Shown: positions 17,933 through 25,896 of the stretch, one piece after another
How positions within the stretch are numbered: position 1 is the stretch's first letter
Layout of the letters: each line of letters opens with the position of its first letter
Assembly (NCBI GenBank): GCA_002021875.1
Contig: CP018627.1
Coordinates: forward strand, 8,804,001 to 8,868,000
From: Streptomyces hygroscopicus
GTDB lineage: Bacteria > Actinomycetota > Actinomycetes > Streptomycetales > Streptomycetaceae
Length of the DNA: 64,000 bases
Reading direction: 5' to 3'
Made by a program: the position numbers and the translations under genes
The notes under the pieces: model-generated
Told to the model about the DNA's origin: nothing
The model's input: only the letters and a program-made list of their open reading frames with translations
Database searches by the model: none

Positions 17933-19335
17933 GCGACGCCGTCACCGCGACCATGACCTTCCACTCGCAGCCCAAGGGCGGTGCGCCCAAGCCGTGGGCG
18001 TTCCCGGCCCCCGAGCGCGGTGAGCTGCCCAACGGCCTTACGGTGCTGCGCTGTCACCGCCCCGGCCAGCAGGTCGTCGCCGTCGAGATCAATCTGGAGG
18101 CGCCGCTGGACGCCGAGCCGACCGGGCTCGAAGGCGTCGCCACGATCATGGCGCGCGCCCTGTCGGAGGGCACCGACAAGCACGACGCCGAGGAGTTCGC
18201 CGCCGAGCTCGAGCGCTGCGGCGCCACGCTGGACGCGCATGCCGACCACCCCGGCCTCCGCGTCTCCCTGGAGGTCCCGGTCTCCCGGCTGCCCAAGGCG
18301 CTCGGGCTGCTGGCCGACGCCCTGCGCGCCCCCGCCTTCCCGGACGGCGAGGTCGAGCGGCTGGTGCGCAACCGGCTGGACGAGATCCCCCATGAGCTGG
18401 CCAACCCGGCCCGCCGCGCCTCGATGGCCCTCTCCGCGGCCCTCTTCCCGGCCGAATCGCGGATGTCCCGGCCGCGCCAGGGCACCCAGGAGACCATCGA
18501 GGGCATCGACGCCGCGGCCGTGCGGGCCTTCTACGAGGCGCATGTCCGCCCCTCCACCGCCACCGCCGTCATCGTGGGCGATCTCACCGGGGTCGACCTC
18601 GACGGGGCGCTCGCCGACACCCTGGGCGCCTGGACGGGCGGGGCGGGCGCGCCGCGCACGGTTCCCCCGATCGTCGCGGACGACCTCGGCCGTGTGGTGA
18701 TCGTCGACCGGCCGGGCGCGGTGCAGACCCAGCTGCTCATCGGGCGCGTCGGCGCCGACCGCCATGACCGGGTCTGGCCCGCGCAGGTGCTCGGCACGTA
18801 CTGCCTGGGTGGCACCCTCACCTCCCGCCTCGACCGTGTGCTGCGCGAGGAGAAGGGCTACACCTACGGGGTGCGCGCCTTCGGCCAGGTGCTGCGCTCC
18901 GCGCCCCCGGCGCCCTCGGGCGGCTCCGCGGGCGCCGCCATGCTGGCGATCAGCGGCTCGGTGGCCACCGAGGTCACCGGGCCCGCGCTGGAGGACCTCT
19001 GGAAGGTGCTGCGCACGCTGAAGGAGGAGGGGCTCACCGACGAGGAGCGCGATGTCGCGGTGCAGAACCTGGTGGGCGTCGCCCCGCTGAAGTACGAGAC
19101 GGCGGCGTCCGTCGCGGGCACCCTCGCCGACCAGGTCGAGCAGCACCTTCCGGACGATTTCCAGGCGCAGTTGTACACCCGCCTCGCGGAGACCGGCACG
19201 GTGGAGGCGACCGCCGCGGTGGTGTCCGCCTTCCCGGCGGACCGGCTGGTCACGGTGCTGGTCGGGGACGCCTCGGCGATCGAGGAGCCGGTCCGGGCGC
19301 TGGGCATCGGTGAGGTGCGCGTCATCTCGGGCTGA
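17929..19335 (+). CDS. M16 peptidase-like partner without zinc motif
   Basis: A 468-residue M16-family protein that lacks HxxEH; the corresponding region reads GVATIMARALSEGT. It is therefore expected to be the non-catalytic partner, like the alpha subunit of mitochondrial processing peptidase. The C-terminal half keeps the RxxY-type segment (LREEKGYTYGVRAF) used for substrate binding in M16 enzymes. GTG 17929 overlaps the previous stop (GTGA), which indicates translational coupling and stoichiometric production. The open frame from 17668 is a shadow of the preceding gene and is not used. Confidence 0.9.
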   Translation: MSDAVTATMTFHSQPKGGAPKPWAFPAPERGELPNGLTVLRCHRPGQQVVAVEINLEAPLDAEPTGLEGVATIMARALSEGTDKHDAEEFAAELERCGATLDAHADHPGLRVSLEVPVSRLPKALGLLADALRAPAFPDGEVERLVRNRLDEIPHELANPARRASMALSAALFPAESRMSRPRQGTQETIEGIDAAAVRAFYEAHVRPSTATAVIVGDLTGVDLDGALADTLGAWTGGAGAPRTVPPIVADDLGRVVIVDRPGAVQTQLLIGRVGADRHDRVWPAQVLGTYCLGGTLTSRLDRVLREEKGYTYGVRAFGQVLRSAPPAPSGGSAGAAMLAISGSVATEVTGPALEDLWKVLRTLKEEGLTDEERDVAVQNLVGVAPLKYETAASVAGTLADQVEQHLPDDFQAQLYTRLAETGTVEATAAVVSAFPADRLVTVLVGDASAIEEPVRALGIGEVRVISG

Positions 19336-19454
19336 GCCGCCCGGAGTTGGCCGGTTGGCCGGATCCGGACCAAGACCCCGCGATCCGGCCGGCTCGCTGA
19401 CGATCCGGGTCCACTGGACGATCCGGCAGCCGGTCCGGTCAACGAGCTCACCGC

Positions 19455-19493
19455 GGAAGGACCCTGGCCCCGTAAGGGTGCCGGGGTCCTTCC
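19455..19493 (+). terminator. M16 operon terminator
   Basis: A 10-base perfect stem (19455-19464 with 19484-19493) and a further partly paired interior, about 120 bases after the operon stop. The intervening stretch carries several copies of CGATCCGG of unknown meaning. Confidence 0.65.
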
Positions 19494-19639
19494 TTCATGC
19501 CCGATTTGCGGGAGTGACGGCTTGTTTGGTTTGTGGCGAGAGCAACAAAAAACCGGAACCGTTTGGTGATCGAAAGCGGGCCCGTTTAGCGTCAGTCCGG
19601 CTGTTCGCCAGCAACCCGCCGCACCCGCGGCACGGACAG

Positions 19640-19787
19640 TCATCGCCGAGTCCCCGTACGGCGCGAGCCAGGGGAGCCGGGGACCCACACGTCCCCAGGG
19701 GTGAATCGGGCGCCTTCCCCGGCCGGGGGAGGAGTCCGTAGGAGACCTTCCTGCTCCGAACCCGTCAGCTAACCCGGTAGGCGAGAA
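19640..19787 (+). ncRNA. ydaO/yuaA-type cyclic-di-AMP riboswitch
   Basis: The leader of the M23 hydrolase gene carries the conserved blocks of this RNA class in order: a closing arm TCGCCGAG (19643-19650), GAGCCAGGGGAGCCGGGGACC, then GGGGTGAATCGGG, and late in the element CCGAACCCGTCAGCTAACC, closed by GGTAGGCGA (about 19775-19783). Known biology: ydaO riboswitches bind c-di-AMP and in actinobacteria switch off cell-wall hydrolase genes when ligand is high. The ribosome site (AAGGAAGGAAAGG) follows directly, so control of either transcription or translation is possible. Exact ends are approximate. Confidence 0.88.
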
Positions 19788-19799
19788 GGAAGGAAAGGA

Positions 19800-20606
19800 G
19801 TGCGCCTCAGTATGGCGTCCACCCGCACTGCCACCGGGAAACACCGCCGCACCACCAAGATCAACGTCCGCACCGGCGCGAACGTCGTGGGCATCACCAC
19901 CGTCGCCTCGGGCGTCGTCGCCGGGATCACCGGACAGGCGTTCGCCGCCGACACCGGCCCCAGCCCCCAGCAGACCGGTCTGACCCAGGCGATCGTGATC
20001 GGCGACGGGATCGCGGACCACATCGAGGCCCAGGCGCAGTCCCAGGAGACCGCCGCCGAGCAGGCCGCCGCCAAGGCCAAGGCGGAGGCGATCGCCCGCC
20101 AGGAGGCCGCCAGAAAGGCGGAGGCCGCGGCGAAGAAGGCCAAGGCCGAGCGCGAGGCCAAGGAGCGCGCGGCGCGCGAGGCCGAGCGCAAGCGCCTCAA
20201 CACCTTCGAGACGCCGATCAGCGGCTCCTACGTCTCCACCGGCTACGAGGCGGCCAGCGGACTGTGGTCCTCCGGCAGCCACACCGGCATCGACTTCCAC
20301 GCCTCCTCCGGCACCTCGGTGCACTCCGTGGGCATGGGCGAGATCGTCGAGGCGGGCTGGGGCGGCTCCTACGGCAACAACGTCGTCATCAAGATGAACG
20401 ACGGCACCTACACCCAGTACGGCCACCTGTCGTCGATCAGCGTCTCGGTCGGCCAGAAGGTCACCCCCGGCCAGCAGATCGGCCTGTCGGGCGCCACCGG
20501 CAACGTCACCGGACCGCATCTGCACTTCGAGGCCCGCACCAGCCCGGACTACGGCTCGGACATCGACCCCTTGGCGTATCTGCGCTCGCACGGCGTCAAC
20601 GTCTGA
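19800..20606 (+). CDS. Secreted M23 peptidoglycan endopeptidase
   Basis: A 268-residue exported cell-wall hydrolase. Residues about 24-50 are a signal sequence ending GQAFAAD; residues 75-135 form a long Ala/Lys/Glu coiled coil; the LytM/M23 domain spans 136-268 with zinc ligands His161 and Asp165 (HTGID), His240/His242 (GPHLHFE) and catalytic His209 (QYGHL). It should cut peptide cross-links of peptidoglycan during growth or spore germination. GTG 19800 has a strong AAGGAAGG at 5 bases; an ATG at 19812 (MASTRTATGK) is an equally natural protein start. It lies directly behind the c-di-AMP riboswitch, so expression is probably lowered when c-di-AMP is high. Confidence 0.9.
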   Translation: MRLSMASTRTATGKHRRTTKINVRTGANVVGITTVASGVVAGITGQAFAADTGPSPQQTGLTQAIVIGDGIADHIEAQAQSQETAAEQAAAKAKAEAIARQEAARKAEAAAKKAKAEREAKERAAREAERKRLNTFETPISGSYVSTGYEAASGLWSSGSHTGIDFHASSGTSVHSVGMGEIVEAGWGGSYGNNVVIKMNDGTYTQYGHLSSISVSVGQKVTPGQQIGLSGATGNVTGPHLHFEARTSPDYGSDIDPLAYLRSHGVNV

Positions 20607-20676
20607 CCTCGCGGGACTCCGCGCACGTCCGACCCCGCGGGACTCCGCGCACGCTCGCGGTCCCGCGAGAATCCGA

Positions 20677-20705
20677 GAAGGCCCCGTCCACCGGACGGGG
20701 CCTTC
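20677..20705 (+). terminator. M23 gene terminator
   Basis: A 13-base perfect stem (20677-20689 with 20693-20705) around ACC. Two 18-base direct copies of CGCGGGACTCCGCGCACG (20610, 20636) lie between the stop codon and the hairpin. Confidence 0.85.
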
Positions 20706-20843
20706 GGCGTGCCGCCGCCGGCTGACCAAAAAATATCCATGAAATGCACTCCGCCATCGGAAATGACGTCCGATTGGAATAGAGTCGTTCAACGCGCGTT
20801 CCATGGATGCGTTTCGCGGGCGTTAAGGCGGAGGTTCGACAAT

Positions 20844-21623
20844 GTGGGACCGGAAGTGAGCGGGGATACGACCGCGGTCCAGGGCGGTCGCCGGATTTCG
20901 GCGCATGCGGTGTGTACGGCGATTCGCGACGACATCGTCTCCGGCACATATCAGCCCGGCAGCCGGCTCACCGAGGAACTTCTCGCCCGGCGCTACGGCG
21001 TCTCGCGGGTGCCGGTCCGCGAGGCCCTGCGCACCCTGGAGTCCGAGGGCTTCGTGACGACCCGGCGGCACGCCGGTGCCTGCGTCGCCCAGCCCTCCGA
21101 GCGCGAGGCGGCCGATCTGCTGGACATCCGGGCGCTGCTGGAGCCGCTGGGCGCCGCACGGGCCGCACAGCGCCGCACCGAGGCTCATCTGAAGGTGCTG
21201 CGCGGGCTGGTCCGGCTCGGCCGGGAGCGGGCCCAGCACGGCCGGCTCGGTGAACTGCGGCCGCTGGGCGACTGGTTTCACGAGACCCTCGCCCAGGCGT
21301 CCGGCAGTCCGAGCCTGGCCGCGATGCTCGTCCAGCTGCGCCGCAAGACCGTGTGGGTGTACGCGGCCGCTCCTGCGCCGCAGCCCGTAGCGCACGCCGC
21401 ACCGCCCGGGGGCGCCCGGCGTCCCGACCCGGCCGCGCGGGCCGTGGAGTCCTGGGCGGAGCACGGCGCGCTGGTGGACGCGGTGGCGCGCGGCGACGCC
21501 GACCGGGCGCGGGCGCTCGCCGCCGCGCACACCGAGCGCGCGCTGGCGGAATACCGGCAGCGCCGCCCCACTCCGGTGAGGGCTTCGAAACATTCCGTAA
21601 ACACGGCGAGCGGCCGGAATTAA
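20844..21623 (+). CDS. GntR-family transcriptional regulator (FadR-like)
   Basis: A 259-residue GntR regulator: an N-terminal winged helix (ISAHAVCTAIRDDIVSGTYQ, LARRYGVSRVPVREALRTLE) and a helical FCD-type effector domain (EREAADLLDIRALLEPLGAA). GTG 20844 (VGPEVSGDTTAV) has GGAGG nine bases upstream; the longer open frame from 20709 crosses the terminator of the previous gene. The C-terminal third (about residues 172-259) has an Ala/Pro-rich insertion, making it longer than a typical family member. Gene neighbours are ptsH (convergent) and the M23 hydrolase. The ligand and targets are unknown; it is a separate gene from dasR. Confidence 0.85.
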   Translation: MGPEVSGDTTAVQGGRRISAHAVCTAIRDDIVSGTYQPGSRLTEELLARRYGVSRVPVREALRTLESEGFVTTRRHAGACVAQPSEREAADLLDIRALLEPLGAARAAQRRTEAHLKVLRGLVRLGRERAQHGRLGELRPLGDWFHETLAQASGSPSLAAMLVQLRRKTVWVYAAAPAPQPVAHAAPPGGARRPDPAARAVESWAEHGALVDAVARGDADRARALAAAHTERALAEYRQRRPTPVRASKHSVNTASGRN

Positions 21624-21718
21624 CAGCGATCCCGTATACAACTCCCGGGAATTCCCGGCGCGGTTTCGCGGTGCCCGGTTCCCGGTCCTCCGAGTCGGGG
21701 TGGAAACGGAAAAGCAAC

Positions 21719-21753
21719 GGGGCCGCGGTGGCCGTAATGGCCACCGCGGCCCC
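21719..21753. terminator. Bidirectional terminator between gntR-type gene and ptsH
   Basis: A 15-base perfect stem (21719-21733 with 21739-21753) with loop GTAAT between two convergent genes. Confidence 0.88.
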
Positions 21754-21816
21754 GCCGTGCCGAATCCTTGATCCACGCGGGAATCACACGGGAATCACCT
21801 GTGAATCAGAGGGGGA

Positions 21817-22098
21817 TCAGACGGTCTCGGGAAGCTCCTCGAGGCCCTCCGCCACCAGCCTCGCCAGCCGGTCGAGCGCGGCCTCGGCATCGTCCGCGTC
21901 GGAGGCGAGGACGACCACCTCGCCGCCCTGGGCGCCGAGGCCCAGCACGGCCAGCATGGAGGCGGCGTTGACCGGGGTGCCGTCGCCCTTGGCGATCGTG
22001 ATGGGGACGCCGGCGGCGGTGGCCGCCCGGACGAAGATCGACGCAGGGCGGGCGTGCAGGCCCTCGGCCCAGCCGATGGTGACGCGGCGCTCAGCCAT
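21817..22098 (-). CDS. ptsH: Phosphocarrier protein HPr
   Basis: The 93-residue HPr of the phosphoenolpyruvate:sugar phosphotransferase system. The active-site His15 is in EGLHARPAS; the Ser47 region NAASMLAVLGLG aligns with the regulatory serine of Gram-positive HPr, though the flanks differ from the HPr-kinase consensus. It relays phosphate from EI to EIIA domains, for example for N-acetylglucosamine uptake. The gene stands alone, away from ptsI and crr, as in other streptomycetes. A DasR-type operator lies 29 bases upstream of the ATG. Confidence 0.97.
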   Translation of the reverse strand: MAERRVTIGWAEGLHARPASIFVRAATAAGVPITIAKGDGTPVNAASMLAVLGLGAQGGEVVVLASDADDAEAALDRLARLVAEGLEELPETV

Positions 22099-22126
22099 GG
22101 TGTTGCCCTTCAGGTGTGACGGGTGC

Positions 22127-22142
22127 TGTTGTCTAGACCAAA
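22127..22142 (-). promoter_or_regulatory. DasR-type operator (dre) upstream of ptsH
   Basis: TGTTGTCTAGACCAAA matches the 16-base dre consensus ACTGGTCTAGACCAGT at 11 positions, including the whole core GTCTAGACCA. DasR control of ptsH is established in S. coelicolor, so GlcN-6-P-sensitive repression is expected. Confidence 0.8.
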
Positions 22143-22275
22143 ATCATACGGTGTCCGGATTCACCCGGCCGATGTCCGAGTGAGCCCGGGCATGCCCGGA
22201 CTGGCCCGATACGGACCTTCCCCCGACACTTGGCCCCGACGCAAGGGTGTCCACCATCCGGACCGGGCGGGCCCG

Positions 22276-22281
22276 TACCCT
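22276..22281 (+). promoter_or_regulatory. -10 box of leaderless patA-like gene
   Basis: TACCCT sits 7 bases before the ATG at 22289 and no Shine-Dalgarno sequence is present, so the message probably begins at the start codon. Confidence 0.5.
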
Positions 22282-22288
22282 GGGCCCC

Positions 22289-25237
22289 ATGCGGAGCCCG
22301 TCGGACCATCACGCCTACCCGACCCACTGGGAAGCCGATGTGGTGCTCCGGGACGGCGGTACGGCACAGATCCGTCCCATCACCCCCGATGACGCCCAGC
22401 GGCTGGTCAGCTTCTACGAGCGGGTCTCGGACGAGTCGAAGTACTACCGCTTCTTCGCGCCCTACCCCCGCCTCTCCGACCGCGACGTCCACCGCTTCAC
22501 CCACCACGACTACGTCGACCGGGTGGGCCTGGCGGCCATCGTGGGGGATGAGTTCATCGCCACGGTGCGTTACGACCGCATCGACGGACGGGGGATGCCG
22601 GCCGCGGCCCCCGCCGACGAGGCCGAGGTCGCCTTCCTCGTCCAGGACGCCCACCAGGGCCGCGGAGTGGCCTCCGCGCTCCTCGAACACATCGCCGCCG
22701 TCGCACGCGAGCGGGACATCCGCCGGTTCGCCGCCGAGGTGCTGCCCGCCAACACCAAGATGATCAAGGTGTTCACGGACGCGGGCTACACCCAGAAGCG
22801 CAGCTTCGAGGACGGCGTCGTCCGCCTCGAATTCGACCTCGAACCCACCGACCGCTCCCTGGCCGTCATGCGCGCCCGCGAGCAGCGGGCCGAGGCCCGC
22901 TCCGTCCAGCGGCTGCTCGCGCCCGGCTCCGTGGCCGTCATCGGCACCAGCCGCACGCCCGGCGGAGTCGGCCGCACCGTGCTGCGCAACCTCCTGGACG
23001 GCGGCTTCACGGGGCGCGTCCACGCCGTCAACCACGCCTTCCCCGACGACATGGCGCACCTGGAGCCCGAGGGGGTCCCGGCCCACCGCTCGCTGCGCGC
23101 CATAGAGGAGCCCGTGGACCTCGCCGTCGTCGCCGTCCCCGCCGAGCGGGTGCCCGCCGTCGTGGCCGAATGCGGCGAGCACGGCGTCCAGGGCCTTGTC
23201 GTGCTCTCCGCCGGATACGCCGAGAGCGGGAGCGAGGGCCGCGACCGGCAGCGCGACCTCGTCCGCCAGGCCCGCTCCTACGGCATGCGCGTCATCGGCC
23301 CCAACGCCTTCGGCGTCAGCAACACCGCCGAGGGCGTCCGGTTGAACGCCTCCCTGTCCCCGCAGCTGCCCAACCCCGGCCGGCTCGGCCTGTTCACCCA
23401 GTCCGGGGCGATCGGCATCGCGCTGCTGTCCGGGCTGCACCGGCGCGGCGCCGGGCTGGCGAGCCTCGCCGGGATCGCGGGGATATCGACCTTCGTATCC
23501 GCGGGGAACCGCGCCGACGTCTCGGGCAACGACCTCCTCCAGTACTGGTACGACGATCCGCGCACCGACGTCGTCCTGATGTACCTGGAGTCGATCGGCA
23601 ACCCCCGCAAGTTCACCCGGCTCGCGCGGCGCACCGCCGCCGTCAAACCGGTGGTCGTCGTCAAGGGCGCCCGCCACACCGGCAGCGCCCCCACCGGCCA
23701 TGCCGTGCCCACCACACAGATCCCGGACGCCACCGTCTCCGATCTGCTGCGGCAGGCGGGCGTCATCCGGGTCGACACCGTCACCGAACTCGCCGACACC
23801 GGGGTGCTGCTCGCCTCCCAGCCGCTGCCCGCAGGTCCGCGCGTCGCCATCCTCGGCAACTCCGAGTCGCTCGGCCTGATCACCTACGACGCCTGCCTCA
23901 CCGAGGGGCTCCGCCCGCTACCGCCCCGCGACCTGACCACGGCCGCCGCCCCGGACGACTTCCGGCGCGCCCTGGCCGAGGCCCTTACCGACGACGCCTG
24001 CGACGCCGTCGTGGTCACCGCCATCCCCTGGGTCGGCGACGGGAATGCCGGCCCTGGGGACGGCGACGGCAGCGCGAAGGCCCTCGCGACGGCCGTAAGG
24101 GAGGCGGCCCAGGCTTCCGGGCCCGGTCCGGCCAAGCCGGTGGCCGTGGTCCACCTGGAGATCCAGGAGCTCGCGGAGGCCCTGGCCGGCACCGGCGGCG
24201 AGCCCGCCCCTGGCACCCGCCGGATCCCCGCCTACCCCGCCGCCGAGCGGGCCGTGCGCGCGCTCGCCGAGGCGGTGCGGTACGCGCACTGGCGGCAGGA
24301 GGCCGCCGAGCCCGGGCGGGTCCCCGAGTACGACGACATCGACGAGGCGGGTGCGGCCGCCGACATCCAGGTGCTGCTCGCCCCGGCCGACGGCACCCCG
24401 GCCGACGGCGCGGGCCGCGGGACCGGCGACGGTAAGGGCGACGGCACGGACGGCGGGACAGGCGAAGCCACGGGCGTCCGGACCGGCGACGGTAAGGGCG
24501 GCGGGACCGGCGAAGCCACGGGCAGCGTGCCCGGCGACGACGCGGGCCTCGGCGTCGAGCTGTCCGCCGCCGACACCCAGCGCCTCCTGGCCCGCTACGG
24601 CGTCAGCGTGCTGCCCGCCCTCCCCGCGCCCGACCCCGACGCCGCCGTGCGGGCCGCCGAGCGGCTCGGTTTCCCGGTCGCGCTCAAGCCCACCGCCGCC
24701 CACCTGCGCCACCGCGCCGACCTCGGCGGGGTACGGCTGGAGCTGGGCAGCGAGACGGAACTGCGCCGGGCCTACGCCGAGTTGACCGACTACCTGGGCC
24801 GGCCCGAGGAACTGGGGCTGGTCGTGCAGCGGATGGCGCCACGCGGCGTGGACACCGTCGTCCGGGCCGCCATCGACCCCGCCGCCGGGGCCGTGCTCTC
24901 CTTCGGGCTCGCCGGCGCCCCCTCCGAACTGCTCGGCGACACCGCCCACGGCCTCGTCCCCGTCACCGGCCGGGACGCCGCCGAGCTGATCCGGTCCATC
25001 CGGACCGCGCCGCTGCTGTTCGGCTGGCGCGGCTCCAAGCCCGTGGACACCGCGGCCCTGGAGGAACTGCTGCTGCGGGTGTCCCGCCTGGTGGACGACC
25101 AACCCGAGATGGTCGCCGTCGACCTCGAACCCGTCGTCGTCGCCCAGCAGGGCCTCTCCGTGCTCGGCGCCTCGGCGCGGCTCGCCCCGCCGCCCCCGCG
25201 CACCGACCTGGGCCCCCGCCACATGCCCGCCTACTGA
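22289..25237 (+). CDS. PatA-type protein lysine acetyltransferase fused to NDP-forming acyl-CoA ligase
   Basis: A 982-residue fusion. Residues about 15-190 form a GNAT acetyltransferase (acetyl-CoA loop QDAHQGRGVASALL). From about 205 follow a CoA-binding domain (GSVAVIGTSRTPGGVGRTVL), succinyl-CoA-ligase-like domains (VIGPNAFGVSN) and an ATP-grasp portion (VALKPTAAHLRHRADLGGV, to the end). Such Pat/PatA proteins acetylate acetyl-CoA synthetases and other enzymes, with the ligase-like part acting as a regulatory domain. A Gly/Thr/Asp-rich linker (24415-24530) with repeated DNA separates two ligase subdomains. ATG 22289 is chosen because the -10-like TACCCT lies 7 bases upstream; the frame open from 22247 is rejected. 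It is divergent from ptsH. Confidence 0.9.
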   Translation: MRSPSDHHAYPTHWEADVVLRDGGTAQIRPITPDDAQRLVSFYERVSDESKYYRFFAPYPRLSDRDVHRFTHHDYVDRVGLAAIVGDEFIATVRYDRIDGRGMPAAAPADEAEVAFLVQDAHQGRGVASALLEHIAAVARERDIRRFAAEVLPANTKMIKVFTDAGYTQKRSFEDGVVRLEFDLEPTDRSLAVMRAREQRAEARSVQRLLAPGSVAVIGTSRTPGGVGRTVLRNLLDGGFTGRVHAVNHAFPDDMAHLEPEGVPAHRSLRAIEEPVDLAVVAVPAERVPAVVAECGEHGVQGLVVLSAGYAESGSEGRDRQRDLVRQARSYGMRVIGPNAFGVSNTAEGVRLNASLSPQLPNPGRLGLFTQSGAIGIALLSGLHRRGAGLASLAGIAGISTFVSAGNRADVSGNDLLQYWYDDPRTDVVLMYLESIGNPRKFTRLARRTAAVKPVVVVKGARHTGSAPTGHAVPTTQIPDATVSDLLRQAGVIRVDTVTELADTGVLLASQPLPAGPRVAILGNSESLGLITYDACLTEGLRPLPPRDLTTAAAPDDFRRALAEALTDDACDAVVVTAIPWVGDGNAGPGDGDGSAKALATAVREAAQASGPGPAKPVAVVHLEIQELAEALAGTGGEPAPGTRRIPAYPAAERAVRALAEAVRYAHWRQEAAEPGRVPEYDDIDEAGAAADIQVLLAPADGTPADGAGRGTGDGKGDGTDGGTGEATGVRTGDGKGGGTGEATGSVPGDDAGLGVELSAADTQRLLARYGVSVLPALPAPDPDAAVRAAERLGFPVALKPTAAHLRHRADLGGVRLELGSETELRRAYAELTDYLGRPEELGLVVQRMAPRGVDTVVRAAIDPAAGAVLSFGLAGAPSELLGDTAHGLVPVTGRDAAELIRSIRTAPLLFGWRGSKPVDTAALEELLLRVSRLVDDQPEMVAVDLEPVVVAQQGLSVLGASARLAPPPPRTDLGPRHMPAY
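24421..24523 (+). repeat. In-frame direct repeats in the linker of the patA-like gene
   Basis: A 20-base block GACCGGCGACGGTAAGGGCG occurs at 24421 and exactly at 24481, and GGCGAAGCCACGGGC at 24461 and 24509. Spacings of 60 and 48 are multiples of three, so the reading frame is kept. The result is a Gly-rich disordered linker, likely to vary in length between strains. Confidence 0.85.
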
Positions 25238-25286
25238 GTCGTCCGGCGCCTTGGCGGGCACCGGCGCCGGTGTCGGCGCGGCCCCG

Positions 25287-25292
25287 TAGGAT
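25287..25292 (+). promoter_or_regulatory. -10 box of leaderless DUF5998 gene
   Basis: TAGGAT lies 7 bases before the ATG at 25300. The match to TANNNT is good, and no -35 at normal spacing was recognised. Confidence 0.55.
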
Positions 25293-25299
25293 GGTGCAC

Positions 25300-25896
25300 A
25301 TGGCGAAGACCGGTACGACGACCCAGGGGCTGCGCGCGGCGATCGAGCGCAGCGGCTATTACCCGGCACTCGTGGCCGAAGCGGTGGAGGCCGCCGTGGG
25401 TGGTGAGCCCATCGTGTCGTACCTGGTCCATCAGGAGACCACCTTCGACGCCAACGAGGTCCGCCGCCATGTCACGGTCCTGGTCCTCACCGGCAACCGC
25501 TTCATCGTCAGCCACACCGACGAGCAGGCCGCGGACGGCACCTCCCCTTCGCCGTACGCCACCACCTCCACCGAGTCCGTGAAGCTCCAGCGGATCTCCT
25601 CGGTCGTGCTCAGCCGGGTCGTGGCCAACCCCGAGTCGTACACGCCGGGCACACTGCCCCGCGAGGTGGTGCTGACCATCGGCTGGGGGGCCGTCAGCCG
25701 CCTCGACCTGGAGCCCGCCGCCTGCGGCGACCCCAACTGCGAGGCCGACCACGGCTACACGGGCTCGTCCACCGCCGACGACCTCAGCCTGCGTGTCAGC
25801 GAGGCCGGGGACGGCCCCGACACCGTGCGCCAGACCCTGGCCTTCGCCCAGGCGCTCTCCGAGGCCACCGCGGCCACGCCGGACACCGGCCGCTGA
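25300..25896 (+). CDS. DUF5998 family protein
   Basis: A 198-residue cytoplasmic protein conserved in actinobacteria. It has no signal peptide or membrane segment. A Cys/His-containing segment CGDPNCEADH (about residues 145-155) may bind metal. The rest looks like a compact alpha/beta domain (ETTFDANEVRRHVTVLVLTG). ATG 25300 is favoured over the frame open from 25270 because of the -10 box 7 bases upstream. It overlaps the next gene's start by one base (TGATG), so the two are translated together. Function unknown. Confidence 0.8.
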   Translation: MAKTGTTTQGLRAAIERSGYYPALVAEAVEAAVGGEPIVSYLVHQETTFDANEVRRHVTVLVLTGNRFIVSHTDEQAADGTSPSPYATTSTESVKLQRISSVVLSRVVANPESYTPGTLPREVVLTIGWGAVSRLDLEPAACGDPNCEADHGYTGSSTADDLSLRVSEAGDGPDTVRQTLAFAQALSEATAATPDTGR

